Source: Erwinia sp. (GTDB lineage: Bacteria; Pseudomonadota; Gammaproteobacteria; Enterobacterales; Enterobacteriaceae). From it: a stretch of DNA of 64,000 bases. The notes below the pieces were generated by a model. It searched no databases. It saw nothing but the letters and a program-made list of their open reading frames with translations, and was not told the origin of the DNA. This document shows, piece after piece, positions 19,208 to 32,539 of this stretch. Where the stretch lies: contig OZ024666.1 in NCBI GenBank assembly GCA_964016415.1, positions 248,001 to 312,000 on the forward strand. The letters are read 5' to 3'. The position numbers were made by a program, and so were the translations under genes. Each line of letters opens with the position of its first letter. The stretch's first letter is position 1.

Positions 19208-20446
19208 TTAGCGCACAGAGAAATCCTGCTGTTGACGCCATAGTTCAACAGCCACGGTACGTCTGCGGGTCAGCTCAGCACGGATCGCGGCGCCAGTAAA
19301 CCCATCAGCAACTACCGCGCTGACAGGAACCTGACTGGCGCAGATAAATGCGTCATATAACTGTTTTCTTTGTGGATAAGAGTTCTCTTCACACCCTCCG
19401 CGCCCTCGTGCATCTGCCTCACTGACTAACGCCAGTTGATCAATACGTTCAGGCTTCCGCCAGGCATCCAGCTTATCGAAGAGTGTGACCAATGATTCAG
19501 CGGATAGTCGGGCAATGACGTGTACTTCATCGTGAAATTCGGTGGTCAGCAGGGCCAGATCACGCAGGGTATTAGGCACGCGTAATCGCTCACACAATGC
19601 GGCTACCAGCGGTACACCTGCGGCGGCATGCCCGCGGTGGGCTGGCCACAATTCAGGCGGGGTGAGTGCTTTTCCTGCATCGTGAAACAGTGCACAGAAA
19701 CGCAGGGTGCTGTCGGGGGTTAATCTGGCCGCGAGGGTCAGCGTCATCAGTGAGTGAATACCCGTGTCGATTTCAGGGTGCCAGTAACGGGGAGCAGGAA
19801 TGCCAAATAAGCGGTCAAGCTCAGGAAACAACACTTCCAGTGCACCACATTGCCTCAATACTTCAAAATAGACCTGAGGATGCGAGCTATTCAGTGCGGT
19901 TTCGGTCTCTTTCCATACGCGTTCTGCCGTTAGTGCCTGTAATTCTCCGCTTTTTACCATCTGACACATCAGTGCCATGGTTTCATCTGCAACCTGAAAA
20001 CCGAGAGGGGCTAGCCGTGCAGCAAAACGCGCTACGCGCAGCACGCGTAAAGGATCTTCACTGAAAGCATCCGAAACATGACGCAGCATACGTGAGGCAA
20101 TATCCTGCTGTCCCTGCCAGGGATCGTAAAGCGTACCGTCGGGTGCCTGGGCGATCGCATTGATCGTCAGATCACGACGCTGCAGATCTTGCCCGAGAGT
20201 AACATCAGGTGCGGCATGACAAATAAAGCCGGTATAACCTTTACCGTGTTTACGCTCTGTACGCGCCAGGGCATACTCTTCGTGCGTCGTGGGGTGCAGA
20301 AATACCGGGAAATCACGCCCTACAGCACTGTAGCCTTTTTCCAGCATCTCTTGCGGTGAAGCACCGACCACTACCCAGTCACGGTCATAGACTGGTAATC
20401 CAAGCAACTGGTCACGAACCGCACCGCCAACCAGATAAATGTCCAT
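19208..20446 (-). CDS. cca: Multifunctional CCA-adding enzyme
   Basis: 412 residues from the ATG at 20446, which has AGGAGCG five bases upstream; the longer frame to 20494 is not conserved. Class II tRNA nucleotidyltransferase: YLVGGAVRD at the start, metal-binding YDRDWVVV (D21, D23), the RRDLTINA motif, and a C-terminal HD domain ([16 protein letters not shown]) with 2',3'-cyclic phosphodiesterase/phosphatase activity, as in the E. coli enzyme. It adds or repairs the 3' CCA of tRNAs. 84 bp after ygiM on the same strand; a TATAAT at 20483-20478 upstream may give it its own promoter. Confidence 0.98.
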   Translation of the reverse strand: MDIYLVGGAVRDQLLGLPVYDRDWVVVGASPQEMLEKGYSAVGRDFPVFLHPTTHEEYALARTERKHGKGYTGFICHAAPDVTLGQDLQRRDLTINAIAQAPDGTLYDPWQGQQDIASRMLRHVSDAFSEDPLRVLRVARFAARLAPLGFQVADETMALMCQMVKSGELQALTAERVWKETETALNSSHPQVYFEVLRQCGALEVLFPELDRLFGIPAPRYWHPEIDTGIHSLMTLTLAARLTPDSTLRFCALFHDAGKALTPPELWPAHRGHAAAGVPLVAALCERLRVPNTLRDLALLTTEFHDEVHVIARLSAESLVTLFDKLDAWRKPERIDQLALVSEADARGRGGCEENSYPQRKQLYDAFICASQVPVSAVVADGFTGAAIRAELTRRRTVAVELWRQQQDFSVR

Positions 20447-20530
20447 GACGGCGCTCCTGATCAAAGAAAGAAGGGGAATTATAGCCATCCCCATTCTGTA
20501 AACATAGTGTTTGATACAAAAAGGAAAAAA

Positions 20531-21151
20531 TCAGCTCATCCAGCGATCTTTTTTCTTCCTGCGAGGCACGATGTGTGGCAACAGCAAACCGAGCAGCAGA
20601 CCAATACCGGCCACACCACCACCATACATGAACCACTGCATGATGATGGCTCGCTGTTTGTCATCTAACTGAACATTGGCGGCATCAACTTTTTTCTGCG
20701 CAATAATCAGTTCATTTTTGAGCTGTTGGTTTTCACTTTTTAAACTACTGATTGCATTATCACTGCCAGCGACCTTTTTTTGCATATCAGCGGTGCGCTG
20801 GTTCCACGCATTATCAATATTGGCGAGTTTATCAGTCAGATTTTTGACTTGATCTTCTAACTGAGGAACCCGACTGCGCAGGCTGGGAGTTTCGCTGAGT
20901 AATTTAAGCGGTAACCAGGCTGTACGGCCATTAGCATCCTCTATCTGTGCATACTGGGTATTAGTATTAACCTGTAGCAGAGTAACTTCGTCGCCGGCAT
21001 TCACCGTGCCAGCCAGGCGGTATTCGTTACCTGGTCCGCTACGGGTCCAGGTGGTGAGTTCATCAGAGATGAAACGCTTTTCTGCCGCATGTGCGCTTCC
21101 GGCTGCACACAGTATGAGTAAAGTCAGGCCAATTAAGTGATTATTTTTCAT
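20531..21151 (-). CDS. ygiM: SH3 domain-containing membrane protein YgiM
   Basis: 206 residues, same length as E. coli YgiM. Order: cleavable signal peptide (to about residue 22, AGSAHA), bacterial SH3 domain (about 24-90; TWTRSGPGNEYRLAGTVN), a coiled coil (about 95-160) and a C-terminal membrane anchor (about 168-190) followed by a basic tail. Periplasmic SH3 domains of this type are thought to bind cell-wall components; the exact role is not known. Divergent from ygiF. Confidence 0.95.
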   Translation of the reverse strand: MKNNHLIGLTLLILCAAGSAHAAEKRFISDELTTWTRSGPGNEYRLAGTVNAGDEVTLLQVNTNTQYAQIEDANGRTAWLPLKLLSETPSLRSRVPQLEDQVKNLTDKLANIDNAWNQRTADMQKKVAGSDNAISSLKSENQQLKNELIIAQKKVDAANVQLDDKQRAIIMQWFMYGGGVAGIGLLLGLLLPHIVPRRKKKDRWMS

Positions 21152-21421
21152 TCGATATCTTTTTTAGAGTCATGGGCGATAGAATAACATTTACATTCAG
21201 ATCACGTTGATTTCCGGGCAAAACTGCGAAGACTGGCAAAAATCACCGAAAATCAGAGACAGCCATCACAATTGTGCATTACCCTCTGTGACATAGCGAC
21301 GTTGAGCACCGAATGGGATAAGCTCAGAAGCTGTTGCCACTGGCAGTCACCAACATCATGCTGAACAAGCATCAACCAATTTTGTTATCCGTCAGGGTAA
21401 CTGTTTACTGATTGAAAATTT

Positions 21422-22717
21422 ATGACCACAGAAATTGAAATAAAGTTCATTGCGAAGCCATCGACGGTGGCGGGGTTGTCCCATCAACTGAATACCTGGC
21501 TGCTCTCGCAGACACCTGGAGTGAGATTAACCAATATTTATTTTGAGACTGAAGATCATCAATTACGTCGCTGGGATATGGGCCTGCGTATCCGTGGTGA
21601 GGGTGAACACTATGAAATGACGCTCAAAACTGCAGGAGAGACGGTGGGTGGGTTACATCAACGCCCTGAGTTTAATGTCCCTCTGACGCGTCCTGAGCTC
21701 GATTTAGCCCAATTCCCGGCTGGAGTGTGGCCAGCAGATACCCGGGTTGAGCAGTTACAACAGCAATTGCATCCGCTGTTCACTACTCACTTTGTGCGTG
21801 AGAAGTGGCTGGTAAAGTATGGCAACAGCGAGATCGAAGTTGCCTGTGATCAGGGAGAAATCAGCGCAGGTGAACGCCGTGAACTATTACATGAAATTGA
21901 GCTGGAGCTGAAAACCGGTGATCGTGATGACCTGCTGGCACTGGCTGCCGCACTGGCAACTGCCGGAGGCGTAAGGCTTGGGAGCTTCAGTAAAGCCGCA
22001 CGTGGTTATGCATTATCAAACGATCAGGTTGTGCCAGCGAAGCGGGATCTTCCCGTGGTGGTGGTGAGTCGTAAAGCCAGCGTTGAAGAGGGGCTGCAGG
22101 CCGCATTACTGACAGGGTTGCGACACTGGCAGTATGGTGAAGAGCGCTGGTTGCGAGGACAGGCAGCGGCAAGAGAGGAGATGAAACAGGCGCTGAGTTT
22201 TTTGCAGCAGATCTTTTCATTGTTTGGTGGAATTGTTCCCCGCAAAGCCAGTAGCGATTTACGTGCTGCATTACACACGCTGTATGAACAGCTGAATGAT
22301 GAGAAACAGTCGGCAGAATTGCTCTGTTATACCGCACTCTCTGTAACCACCCAGTTAGCGCTTACCAACTGGATAATCCATCAGCGCTGGCGTGAACAGG
22401 TTAATGATAAAGGGAAACAGCAGTTGCATGGTTCCTTCAAGCGTTTCAGTGACATTATGCTCGGCAGGATTGGTGCAGGTTTAAAAACGACGTTTACCGC
22501 AGTGCCTGATGTACAGCACTATCAGGATAAACAACAGCGTTTGCAGCAGCAATTACTGGCGGTTCGTATTGTTGCTGGCGCTTATCCGCAAGCTGATGTT
22601 TCTGCATGGCTGGATGGCTGGCAGCACCTGGCAGCAGCGATTGAGACACAACAGCAACGCACTATTGACAGTGTTTGTCAGCAGGCGATGCGGCAGGTGG
22701 CATTCTGGAAACAGTGA
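21422..22717 (+). CDS. ygiF: Inorganic triphosphatase YgiF (CYTH-CHAD)
   Basis: 431 residues (E. coli 433). The N-terminal CYTH domain (about 1-200) begins with the metal-binding EIEIKF signature and has LRIRGEG, MTLKTAG and HEIELELK strands forming the triphosphate tunnel; the C-terminal part (about 218-431) is a CHAD domain rich in histidine and helices. It hydrolyses tripolyphosphate. It precedes glnE by 52 bp on the same strand, as in E. coli. Confidence 0.97.
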   Translation: MTTEIEIKFIAKPSTVAGLSHQLNTWLLSQTPGVRLTNIYFETEDHQLRRWDMGLRIRGEGEHYEMTLKTAGETVGGLHQRPEFNVPLTRPELDLAQFPAGVWPADTRVEQLQQQLHPLFTTHFVREKWLVKYGNSEIEVACDQGEISAGERRELLHEIELELKTGDRDDLLALAAALATAGGVRLGSFSKAARGYALSNDQVVPAKRDLPVVVVSRKASVEEGLQAALLTGLRHWQYGEERWLRGQAAAREEMKQALSFLQQIFSLFGGIVPRKASSDLRAALHTLYEQLNDEKQSAELLCYTALSVTTQLALTNWIIHQRWREQVNDKGKQQLHGSFKRFSDIMLGRIGAGLKTTFTAVPDVQHYQDKQQRLQQQLLAVRIVAGAYPQADVSAWLDGWQHLAAAIETQQQRTIDSVCQQAMRQVAFWKQ

Positions 22718-22769
22718 GGATACTTATCCCTGCTGGGGTACTATTGTAACAAGGCAACGGAGTTTGTTT

Positions 22770-25595
22770 ATGCTTTCTCTCTTTTCCCCGATCCTGCCCT
22801 CACCACTGGTTAATGCTGAGGGCGACGCTGGTCACTCTGCAGAAAGTGCGGCAGTCTGCGCATTCAGTGATTTTTTCCGCGACAGTGTGACGCGTTACCC
22901 GGCCTGGCTGGAGCAACTGCAGGAAAATCCACCGCATGCGGAGGAGTGGCAGCACTACCCTGACTGGCTGGCGCAGCAACTGGCGGTGGTGGATGATGAG
23001 GTAACTCTGATGCGTGCATTACGTCTGTTCCGACGTCAGATGTTGACGCGTATCGCGTGGATGCAAACACTTGCCCTCGTAAGCACACAGGCATCCTTAC
23101 AGCAACTCAGTGTGCTGGCTGAAACGTTAATCGTCGCTGCCCGTGACTGGTTATGGCAGGCCTGCTGTCGCGAATGGGGAACCCCGGTAAATGAGGCAGG
23201 AGAACCTCAGCCGTTATTGATTCTGGGTATGGGGAAACTGGGGGGAGGTGAGTTAAATTTCTCTTCTGATATTGATCTGATCTTCACCTGGCCGGAGCAT
23301 GGTGCTACCCGCGGTGGTCGTCGTGAACTGGATAATGCACAATTTTTTACCCGTATGGGACAACGGCTGATTAAAGTGCTGGATCAACCTACGGTTGATG
23401 GCATTGTCTACCGGGTTGATATTCGTCTGCGTCCTTTCGGTGACAGTGGGCCGCTGGTGCTCAGTTTCGCTGCGATGGAGGATTATTACCAGGAGCAGGG
23501 ACGAGACTGGGAGCGTTATGCCATGGTCAAGGCGCGGGTGATGGGCGCGAGTGACGACCACTGGAGCCGTGAATTGCAGCTGATGCTGCGCCCTTTTGTC
23601 TTTCGCCGCTATATCGATTTTAGTGCTGTGCAGTCATTACGTAATATGAAAAGTATGATTGCCAGAGAGGTTCGTCGTCGTGGTCTGGTGAATAATATCA
23701 AGCTCGGGGCCGGTGGGATCCGTGAAACTGAGTTTATTGTCCAGGTGTTTCAACTGATCCGTGGCGGGCGTGAACGCGCATTACAACAGCATGCATTACT
23801 GCCTACGTTACAGGCAATAGGGGAACTTAACCTGTTGCCCGAAAACCATTTGCATGCATTATCAGAAGCTTATCTTTTCTTACGTCGGGTGGAAAATCTA
23901 CTGCAAAGTATTAACGACGAGCAGACACAAACCTTGCCGGACGATGAGAGGAACCGTCATCGCCTGGCATGGGCTATGGGATTTGCCGACTGGGCAACAT
24001 TTTGCCTGCAGCTGGACGCCCGTATGGCATCAGTGCGTGCCATTTTTGATGATCTGATCGGTGAAGAAAATCATGATGCTGATGATGATGAGCAGGGGGA
24101 AGACTGGTTAATGCTCTGGCATCAGGGTGCTGATGCAGAGGATATCGCCTTGCTGGCACCGACACTGGATAGCCTGCAGCAACAACGGCTGGTGCAGACA
24201 CTACACCATTTCCGCCGCGACGTAGATAAGCGCACAATAGGACCACGCGGACGCCAGTCTCTTGATCTGCTGATGCCCCGTTTATTACGTGAGGTGCTCA
24301 GTCGTAACGATGCCGCGGTAACCCTGGAACGGATGGTACCCTTATTGTCAGGGATTATTACCCGTTCAACCTATCTTGAGCTATTGATGGAGTATCCAGG
24401 GGCACTAAAACAATTGATCGTGTTGTGTGGTGCCTCACCGATGATTGCCAGTCAATTGGCTCGTTACCCGCTGCTGCTGGATGAACTGCTTGATCCGACT
24501 ACCTTATATCACCCGACAGCGCCGGAAGCCTATCGCGATGAGTTACGGCAATATTTGCTGCGTATCCCCTCTGAAGATGAAGAGCAGCAGCTGGAAGCAT
24601 TGCGCCAGTTTAAGCAGGCGCAACATTTACGCATAGCGGCATCAGACATAGCCCGCACCCTGCCGGTGATGAAAGTGAGTGATCACCTCACCTGGCTGGC
24701 TGAAGCGATCATCGAACAGGTAGTACAGCAGGCATGGCAAATGATGGTGCAGCGTTATGGGCGACCAGCACATCTGGAAAATGAGCAGGCTCGTGGCTTT
24801 GCGGTGATTGGTTACGGCAAACTCGGTGGATGGGAGCTGGGTTACAGCTCTGATCTTGACCTGGTTTTTCTGCATGACTGCCCGGAAGAGGTTATGACGC
24901 TGGGGGATCGCAGTATTGATGGACGTCAGTTCTACTTGCGTCTGGCACAGCGCGTCATGCATCTGTTCAGCACCCGCACCGCATCCGGGATCCTGTACGA
25001 GGTGGATGCCCGTCTGCGACCTTCAGGTGCTGCCGGGATGCTGGTCAGTACCTTTGCCGCTTTTGATGACTATCAGCGGCATGAGGCCTGGACATGGGAG
25101 CATCAGGCGCTGGTAAGAGCCAGACTGGTTTTCGGTGAAACCGCGTTACAGGCACGTTTTACTGCTCTGCGCGCAGGGATAATCGCTTTACCGCGCGAGG
25201 GTGAGGTGTTGCAAAAAGAGGTGCGTGAAATGCGTGAAAAGATGTATCAGCATCTTGGCAGCAAACAGAAAGGGTACTGGGATATCAAGACCGATGCCGG
25301 TGGTATTACTGATATTGAATTTATTGCACAATATCTGGTGCTGCGTTATGCACGCCAGACACCCGCGCTGACGCGCTGGTCAGATAATGTGCGAATTTTC
25401 AGCATGCTGGCAGAGGCCCAATGGTTGTCAGTGAGTCAGGCTGAAGCGTTAACGGCGGCCTACATTACCTTACGTGATGCTTTGCATCATCTGGCTTTGC
25501 AGGCGTTGCCGGGGGAAGTTCCTGACGACCAGTTTGGCGCTGAGCGAGAGATCGTTACCGCCAGCTGGCAGCACTTTCTTCCATTGCCTGCTTAG
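22770..25595 (+). CDS. glnE: Glutamine synthetase adenylyltransferase/deadenylase
   Basis: 941 residues from the ATG at 22770 (E. coli GlnE 946); the frame is open further upstream but that part overlaps ygiF. Two nucleotidyltransferase domains are visible: the N-terminal deadenylase ([20 protein letters not shown], about residue 155) and the C-terminal adenylylase ([20 protein letters not shown], about residue 680), with the regulatory domain between. It adenylylates glutamine synthetase in response to PII and glutamine. In E. coli hldE follows directly; here a copper-uptake block of about 4 kb separates them. Confidence 0.98.
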   Translation: MLSLFSPILPSPLVNAEGDAGHSAESAAVCAFSDFFRDSVTRYPAWLEQLQENPPHAEEWQHYPDWLAQQLAVVDDEVTLMRALRLFRRQMLTRIAWMQTLALVSTQASLQQLSVLAETLIVAARDWLWQACCREWGTPVNEAGEPQPLLILGMGKLGGGELNFSSDIDLIFTWPEHGATRGGRRELDNAQFFTRMGQRLIKVLDQPTVDGIVYRVDIRLRPFGDSGPLVLSFAAMEDYYQEQGRDWERYAMVKARVMGASDDHWSRELQLMLRPFVFRRYIDFSAVQSLRNMKSMIAREVRRRGLVNNIKLGAGGIRETEFIVQVFQLIRGGRERALQQHALLPTLQAIGELNLLPENHLHALSEAYLFLRRVENLLQSINDEQTQTLPDDERNRHRLAWAMGFADWATFCLQLDARMASVRAIFDDLIGEENHDADDDEQGEDWLMLWHQGADAEDIALLAPTLDSLQQQRLVQTLHHFRRDVDKRTIGPRGRQSLDLLMPRLLREVLSRNDAAVTLERMVPLLSGIITRSTYLELLMEYPGALKQLIVLCGASPMIASQLARYPLLLDELLDPTTLYHPTAPEAYRDELRQYLLRIPSEDEEQQLEALRQFKQAQHLRIAASDIARTLPVMKVSDHLTWLAEAIIEQVVQQAWQMMVQRYGRPAHLENEQARGFAVIGYGKLGGWELGYSSDLDLVFLHDCPEEVMTLGDRSIDGRQFYLRLAQRVMHLFSTRTASGILYEVDARLRPSGAAGMLVSTFAAFDDYQRHEAWTWEHQALVRARLVFGETALQARFTALRAGIIALPREGEVLQKEVREMREKMYQHLGSKQKGYWDIKTDAGGITDIEFIAQYLVLRYARQTPALTRWSDNVRIFSMLAEAQWLSVSQAEALTAAYITLRDALHHLALQALPGEVPDDQFGAEREIVTASWQHFLPLPA

Positions 25596-25624
25596 TGCTG
25601 AATGTGGTCGTAGGGTTGTCAGCA

Positions 25625-25656
25625 CACTCTTCCGGCCAGCGATAACCGGAAGAGTG
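25625..25656. terminator. Hairpin between convergent glnE and copper receptor
   Basis: Perfect 11-bp stem CACTCTTCCGG/CCGGAAGAGTG (25625-25635 and 25646-25656). No T-tract follows on either strand, so intrinsic termination is uncertain. Confidence 0.5.
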
Positions 25657-27505
25657 CAGTAATCAGAACGTAACGTTAACTTTGCCCCAGAGGGTTCTTC
25701 CTGGCTCGTTGACCGGGGTATTGGCAGAGTAACCAAAATTGCTGCTACCCGCGAGGTTCAGATGTTCACTATAGGTACGGTTAAACAGATTATCGACACC
25801 GGTACTGACTTTGATACTGGAGTTAACCCGGTAAGCTGTATTAGCAGAGAAGATGGCGAACCCTGAGCTGCGATCAAAATCTTTACCTGCCACATTACCT
25901 TCATTAAGTGCAACCCGATGCTGACTACTGACCAGACGCAGCAGAGCGGAACTGCTCCATGCCCCCTGTTCCCAGGTCAGCCCTAAACGCGCTTCTGGTG
26001 GTGCGATTTGCGGCAGTGGTTTATTGTCATTGCGGTTTTTGCCCCAGGCATACGCCAGGCTGGCATCCGTTTTAAGGTGCGGTGTGAGAGAGTAACTGAC
26101 ACCCGCTTCGCCCCCCATAATGGTAGCATTGACGTTATCACTCTGCCGGATACGGCTGTTTTGAGGTGAGTAACGGAAAAGAATAAAATCATTGACCTCT
26201 CCGAGATAAGCGGAAACCCAGCCATTCAAACGCTCGCCGCTGTAGTGAGCACCAACATCCAGTTGTGTGGTTTTTTCGGTTTTCAGTTGAGTAAAGGCCG
26301 GGGCGGCGGAGTCAGGTCCCTAAGTGGGGGAAAAAAGCTCCCAGTAATCGGGAAAACGTTCGGTATAACCAATCCCGGCGTAAAACATGACAGGTATTTC
26401 AGTCAGCGTATGTTCTACACGGGTAAAACCGGCAGGCAGGGTTGTGCTGCGTTCCCCCTGGTTTGCGGTGTTATAATTGATTGCTTTGACGTGATCGAGA
26501 CGCACACCGCCGATAATTTTACTTGATTCTGCAGCATGCCAGGTCAGTTCACTGAACAGACCATAATCCTCAAAGTGCGCATCTTTTGTCCAGATGTGAT
26601 TTTTATTTTTGCGGTGGGTATTCTGCTGGGTATCGGCACCACTACGCAGCTCGATGTCAGACCACATCCAGGTACCCATCATGCGTCCACCTGCCGTTCT
26701 TCTGTCAACCCGTGATGCCATCGGCATATAAGCGGCATTCATTGATGCCCCCATCCCAGTGGACGAGGTATTCCCGGACGAGCGTAATGAAAAGTTATCC
26801 ATGATGTGATCGGCATAATTGTAATAGGCACTGGTTTCAAATTTAGTGAATACCTCACTGAGGTTGGATTTTTCGAAACGCATCCCGAGGCTGTCACGTT
26901 TAAACTGTGCCCCATCCATTTTACGTCCCGCATAGCGCGCTTCGCCATCGCCTTTTCCGGCACTCAGCTCTAGCAGCGTGTCTTTATCTGGTGTCCATCC
27001 CAATGCCAGGTCACTGTTCCATTTATTCCACTTTGAAGGAACACGTTCACCATTACCATCTTTATAGTCATTCGCGCATGATTTATTACCAATCAGTCGT
27101 AAGTAGCCGGCATCACTACCAAGACTGATATCTGCATTCTGGTCCCAGCGGCTGTTCGAGGCGGCAAGAAGACTGGCATCTCCCTGAATCCCTGCCTGGT
27201 CAAAGCGTGGTGGCTGACGTTCGAAACGGAGTGTACCTGCGGAATTACCTGGTCCCCAGAGTACTGTTTCTGGTCCTTTGATTAACGTCAGCAGGTCGAA
27301 GCTTTCTGGTGAAATATAGGAACTGGGGGCATCCATACGAGAGCCACAGGCTCCAAGCATTTCACCTTTATTGGTGAGAATTCTCAGGCGTGAACCAAAC
27401 ATGCCGCGAAATACCGGATCGCCGTTGGTACCACCATTACGAATTTGTGAAAAACCGGGCATGGTTTTCAGATAATCAGAACCATCACTTGCCGGTATGT
27501 AGTGG

Positions 27506-28669
<1,164 letters not shown>

Positions 28670-29007
28670 TGGTTCACCTATAAGATGTTGAGGTGAGCAT
28701 ATCACCTCTGCTCAGGTGGCCAAATTCAGTGTGCCACTACAGTACTGGCTGGCGCGGAGTTTTGGGTGACGTCACAATCTCCAGCGGAGAGTATGCCGGG
28801 CTGGTGACCGTCATGACGGTATCATCCTGCAATGAGGTTGTATGTTCAGCCAGTGCAGGTGTCAGCAGTGTCATCATGACCAGGGTTGCGACAGGTGTGA
28901 TTCTAAAATGTGACATTTTCATTTTGTGCCTTATTGTTTCTGACGCGAACAGACCGCCCTGCGGTTATCAGGTCGTGTAAAGTGAATATTGGGTAAAAAT
29001 ACAATCT

Positions 29008-29433
29008 TCAGCAGAAAACAGCGGGCGGAGCGCGGGCGCGTTGTGGCAACCAGGCTCGGAAAATAGCGCGACATTGCAGTGAAATAGCGGGTGCCTGGTG
29101 AACCATGACCAGCAGCAGCCAGAGCAAGGTTGTGAGTACCAACACCACAAAGAGGAGATGAATTAATAACTGGCAGTACCCACAGGCAATCTCTTCCATT
29201 GGAGACACCATGTGGCTTTTTAGCGGTTTAGCAGAGTGTGTTGGTGAAGCAGCGCACTCCTCTGACACCATCATGTGGTGGTGGGCATCATCCTGTTCCA
29301 TTGTTGTCATCGGCGCAGGACAGTCAGCCGCGTGAGAGAGCGATTTTGCGATCAGCGGCGCAACAAAAAGCATAGCTACTGAGAACAGTGCCAGCCAGGT
29401 TTCTACCAGAAATGTGCGAGTGTATCCGTACAC
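29008..29433 (-). CDS. DUF2946 family copper-associated membrane protein
   Basis: 141 residues from a GTG at 29433 (start moderately sure; GGATGAAG lies upstream). An N-terminal hydrophobic helix (about 8-28), a Met/His/Cys-rich loop (MTTMEQDDAHHHMM, then CAASP and CGYC) and a second helix (about 85-110) are typical of DUF2946 proteins, which commonly sit beside TonB-dependent copper receptors. The loop residues suggest copper binding. It is 85 bp upstream of the receptor gene on the same strand, so the two form one operon; with the receptor broken it may now be functionless. Confidence 0.8.
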   Translation of the reverse strand: MYGYTRTFLVETWLALFSVAMLFVAPLIAKSLSHAADCPAPMTTMEQDDAHHHMMVSEECAASPTHSAKPLKSHMVSPMEEIACGYCQLLIHLLFVVLVLTTLLWLLLVMVHQAPAISLQCRAIFRAWLPQRARAPPAVFC

Positions 29434-29659
29434 TGTGCTTCATCCATTTAAATCGTTTCTGTTGGCTATTATAAACAGCATTCTCTTTTTTGTTAAAAAT
29501 AAGCGTAAAGTTGTGAAAATCTATCAATTAAATTTCCAGATGTATCACTGAAAAAAACACGCGCTATTTTACCTGCGCTCTCGCATGCGCGAAAAGGCTG
29601 CATTATGGTATCATCGCGCGTCTTTTATGAACTGATAAACTGAGTCTGGAGTCTCCCGA

Positions 29660-31090
29660 ATGAAAGTCACGCTCCCCGAGTTCAATGGTGCTGGTGTACT
29701 GGTGGTAGGTGATGTAATGCTCGACCGTTACTGGCATGGTGCGACAAATCGCATCTCTCCGGAGGCGCCAGTCCCGGTGGTAAAAGTGGATAATGTTGAA
29801 GAGCGTCCTGGCGGGGCCGCCAATGTCGCAATGAATATTGCCTCCTTGGGGGCTTCAGCGCAATTAGTTGGGTTGACCGGTACTGATGATGCGGCACAGG
29901 CACTCAGTAACGCGTTAAGCGATGTCAATGTGCAGTGTGATTTTGTTGCTGTACCGAGCCACCCTACTATCACTAAATTACGTATTTTATCAAGGAATCA
30001 GCAGCTTATCCGGCTTGATTTCGAAGAAGGATTCGCCGGGGTTGATACCACTGCGCTGCATCAGCGCATCGAAGCCGGATTGCCGCAGGCCGGGGCGCTG
30101 GTGCTTTCCGATTATGCCAAAGGCGCACTGGCAAGTGTTGGCGAGATTATTCGTATGGCGCGTGAGGTCGGTGTACCAGTGCTGGTGGACCCTAAAGGAA
30201 CCGATTTTGATCGCTATCACGGAGCCACATTGCTCACACCTAATTTTTCTGAGTTTGAAGCGGTGGTGGGGAAATGCCACGATGAAGCGGCAATAGTCAC
30301 CCGCGGATTGGCGCTGATTGAACGCTGTGATCTCTCAGCGTTGCTGATTACCCGTTCTGAACATGGTATGACCTTATTGCAGCCGGGCTTGCCACCACTG
30401 CATCTGCCGACTCAGGCCCAGGAAGTATATGATGTAACCGGAGCAGGAGATACAGTGATTGGGGTGCTGGCAGCTGCGCTTGCGGCGGGGCTCCCTCTCG
30501 ATGAGAGTTGTTTTCTCGCCAATGCTGCTGCGGGTGTGGTAGTTGGTAAACTTGGCACCTCGACAGTATCGCCGGTTGAGCTGGAAAATGCCATTCATGG
30601 CCGTCCTGGTAACGGCTTCGGTATGATGGATGAGCATCATTTAAAACTGGCAGTTGCGCAGGCGCATGCGCGTGGTGAGCGCGTGGTGATGACCAACGGT
30701 TGCTTTGATATTTTGCATGCAGGTCATGTCTCTTATCTGGCGAATGCACGTAAACTGGGTGACAGATTAATTGTGGCGGTTAACAGCGATGCTTCAACCC
30801 GCCGCCTGAAAGGCAGCAGCCGTCCCGTCAATCCGTTGCAAAACCGGATGACGGTGCTGGCGGCGCTTGAGGCGGTGGATTGGGTCGTGGCTTTTGAAGA
30901 AGATACGCCACAGCGGTTGATCGCTGAAGTGTTACCGGATCTGTTGGTGAAGGGAGGTGATTACCGTCCCGAAGAGATTGCCGGTGGGGCTGAAGTGATC
31001 GCCAATGGCGGCGAAGTTCGGGTACTCAATTTTGAAGAGGGTATCTCTACCAGTAATATTATTCGCACGATACTTGGACAGACAGAATAA
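29660..31090 (+). CDS. hldE: Bifunctional heptose kinase/adenylyltransferase HldE
   Basis: 476 residues (E. coli 477). The N-terminal ribokinase-type domain (about 1-318; [20 protein letters not shown], catalytic DVTGAGDTV) phosphorylates D-glycero-beta-D-manno-heptose 7-phosphate at C1. The C-terminal nucleotidyltransferase domain ([16 protein letters not shown] with the HxGH motif; [10 protein letters not shown]) adenylylates it to ADP-heptose for LPS inner core. AGTCTGGAG lies upstream of the ATG. Separated from glnE by the copper block. Confidence 0.98.
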   Translation: MKVTLPEFNGAGVLVVGDVMLDRYWHGATNRISPEAPVPVVKVDNVEERPGGAANVAMNIASLGASAQLVGLTGTDDAAQALSNALSDVNVQCDFVAVPSHPTITKLRILSRNQQLIRLDFEEGFAGVDTTALHQRIEAGLPQAGALVLSDYAKGALASVGEIIRMAREVGVPVLVDPKGTDFDRYHGATLLTPNFSEFEAVVGKCHDEAAIVTRGLALIERCDLSALLITRSEHGMTLLQPGLPPLHLPTQAQEVYDVTGAGDTVIGVLAAALAAGLPLDESCFLANAAAGVVVGKLGTSTVSPVELENAIHGRPGNGFGMMDEHHLKLAVAQAHARGERVVMTNGCFDILHAGHVSYLANARKLGDRLIVAVNSDASTRRLKGSSRPVNPLQNRMTVLAALEAVDWVVAFEEDTPQRLIAEVLPDLLVKGGDYRPEEIAGGAEVIANGGEVRVLNFEEGISTSNIIRTILGQTE

Positions 31091-31099
31091 TCCTGCGTT

Positions 31100-31125
31100 G
31101 CACAGGGCTTGTTGTGGCCCTGTGC
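31100..31125. terminator. Hairpin between convergent hldE and ubiK
   Basis: 9-bp stem GCACAGGGC/GCCCTGTGC (31100-31108 and 31117-31125), 9 bp after the hldE stop; no clear T-tract on either strand. Confidence 0.55.
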
Positions 31126-31145
31126 AGTATCTCAACATCAGTCTG

Positions 31146-31433
31146 TCAGGTCGGTGAATCTGTTTGTTCACTCTGCTCGTTTGATGGCGCAGCAGTTGCG
31201 CTCTCGAGAGCCGCAAGACGTTGTTCGAGGGCGGTAATCTTCTCGCGGGTACGCAATAATACCTGGGTCTGCACATCAAACTCTTCACGATTTACCAGGT
31301 CAAGGCGGCTGAGCTGGGCCTGTAATACCTGACGGATTTTTTTCTCAACATCGCCTCCCAGATCACGAATACCTTGTGGCATGGCCTCATGCACCTGGCG
31401 GGCGAGCTGTTCAATCTTTTTTGCATCGATCAT
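31146..31433 (-). CDS. ubiK: Ubiquinone biosynthesis accessory factor UbiK
   Basis: 95 residues from the ATG at 31433, which has AGGAAG five bases upstream; a start seven codons earlier is possible but not conserved. Family sequence [19 protein letters not shown] ... [18 protein letters not shown] with a C-terminal coiled coil and acidic tail, as in E. coli UbiK (YqiC). It binds UbiJ in the soluble ubiquinone-synthesis complex. Divergent from the ribB riboswitch region. Confidence 0.95.
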   Translation of the reverse strand: MIDAKKIEQLARQVHEAMPQGIRDLGGDVEKKIRQVLQAQLSRLDLVNREEFDVQTQVLLRTREKITALEQRLAALESATAAPSNEQSEQTDSPT

Positions 31434-31580
31434 AGTGGCTTCCTGAAAAGACAAAGTATTCAGTCAAGTGTAATGCGATAATCAGAAAGGATAAACCAGA
31501 AAAGTAAAAAGCGTTGATTCCGCAGCACAGCACAGATTGCCCGTTGCTCCTGTTTTCGTTCGGCGCTATAGTAACCAGGC

Positions 31581-31727
31581 TTATTCTCAGGGCGGGGCGA
31601 AATTCCCCACCGGCGGTAAATCGGCGACAGTCGAAAGCCCGCGAGCGCTTCGGGATCCGTTTCCGAAGGACAGCAGATCCGGTGAAATTCCGGGGCCGAC
31701 GGTTAAAGTCCGGATGGGAGAGGGTAA
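31581..31727 (+). ncRNA. FMN riboswitch (RFN element)
   Basis: The conserved RFN boxes are present in order: TTATTCTCAGGGCGGGG, AATTCCCCACCGGCGGTAA, AGCCCGCGAG, GGATCCG, then CAGATCCGGTGAAATTCCGG, CCGACGGTTAAAGTCCGGAT and GGGAGAGGGTAAC. It lies in the leader of ribB, 111 bp before the start codon, and is expected to switch off ribB when FMN is plentiful. A clear expression-platform terminator is not visible after it, so control may be on translation. Confidence 0.97.
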
Positions 31728-31837
31728 CGCGTATCACGTCAGGTCTTGTGCCTGTGCGCCGTTATTTTGGTCATTTTTGACACTCCTGAGCACGCCCTGG
31801 TTCTGGTAACCCATACAATTTTTAAGGTCTTATTACC

Positions 31838-32494
31838 ATGAATCAGACGTTACTTTCTGAATTTGGCACGCCTGAACAGCGTGTTGAGCGCGCACTGGCA
31901 GCATTACGTGCAGGACGTGGTGTGATGGTGCTTGACGATGAAGATCGTGAAAATGAAGGTGACATGATCTTTGCCGCCGAAACGATCACGGTAGAACAGA
32001 TGGCTCTTTCCATTCGCCACGGTAGTGGCATAGTGTGCCTGTGTATCACTGAAGCACTGCGCCGTCAGCTTGACTTGCCAATGATGGTGGACAATAACAC
32101 CAGCGCTTACGGCACCGGATTTACCGTCACCATTGAAGCGGCAAAAAATGTCACCACTGGGGTATCGGCGCAGGATCGTGTTACCACCGTTCGTGCTGCG
32201 ATTGCAGAGGGTGCGGTGCCTGGCGACTTGCACCGTCCTGGCCATGTGTTTCCTCTGCGAGCCCGTGACGGTGGCGTATTAAGTCGGGAAGGGCACACAG
32301 AGGCAACCATTGATTTGGTTTCGCTGGCGGGGTTCAAACCAGCAGGGATCCTTTGTGAGCTGACAAATGATGATGGCACTATGGCGCGCGCCGCGGAAGT
32401 GGTCACCTTTGCGAAAGCACACGAGATGCCGGTGGTAACCATTGCTGATCTGGTCAGTTGGCGTCGCAGCCATGAGACACAGCAGGCCAGCTAA
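31838..32494 (+). CDS. ribB: 3,4-dihydroxy-2-butanone 4-phosphate synthase
   Basis: 218 residues (E. coli 217). Metal- and substrate-binding motifs [13 protein letters not shown] (about 33-45), [16 protein letters not shown] and HTEATIDL are all present. It converts ribulose 5-phosphate into the four-carbon unit of riboflavin and formate. Controlled by the FMN riboswitch upstream and closed by a strong terminator at 32504. Confidence 0.98.
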   Translation: MNQTLLSEFGTPEQRVERALAALRAGRGVMVLDDEDRENEGDMIFAAETITVEQMALSIRHGSGIVCLCITEALRRQLDLPMMVDNNTSAYGTGFTVTIEAAKNVTTGVSAQDRVTTVRAAIAEGAVPGDLHRPGHVFPLRARDGGVLSREGHTEATIDLVSLAGFKPAGILCELTNDDGTMARAAEVVTFAKAHEMPVVTIADLVSWRRSHETQQAS

Positions 32495-32503
32495 ACCGCC
32501 AGC

Positions 32504-32529
32504 AAGCCGGGATTGATTCCCGGCTTTTT
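32504..32529 (+). terminator. Terminator after ribB
   Basis: Stem AGCCGGG/CCCGGCT (32505-32511 and 32519-32525), loop ATTGATT, preceded by A and followed by TTTTA. It can also serve the convergent MFS gene to a lesser degree. Confidence 0.85.
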
Positions 32530-32539
32530 ATGCTTTCAG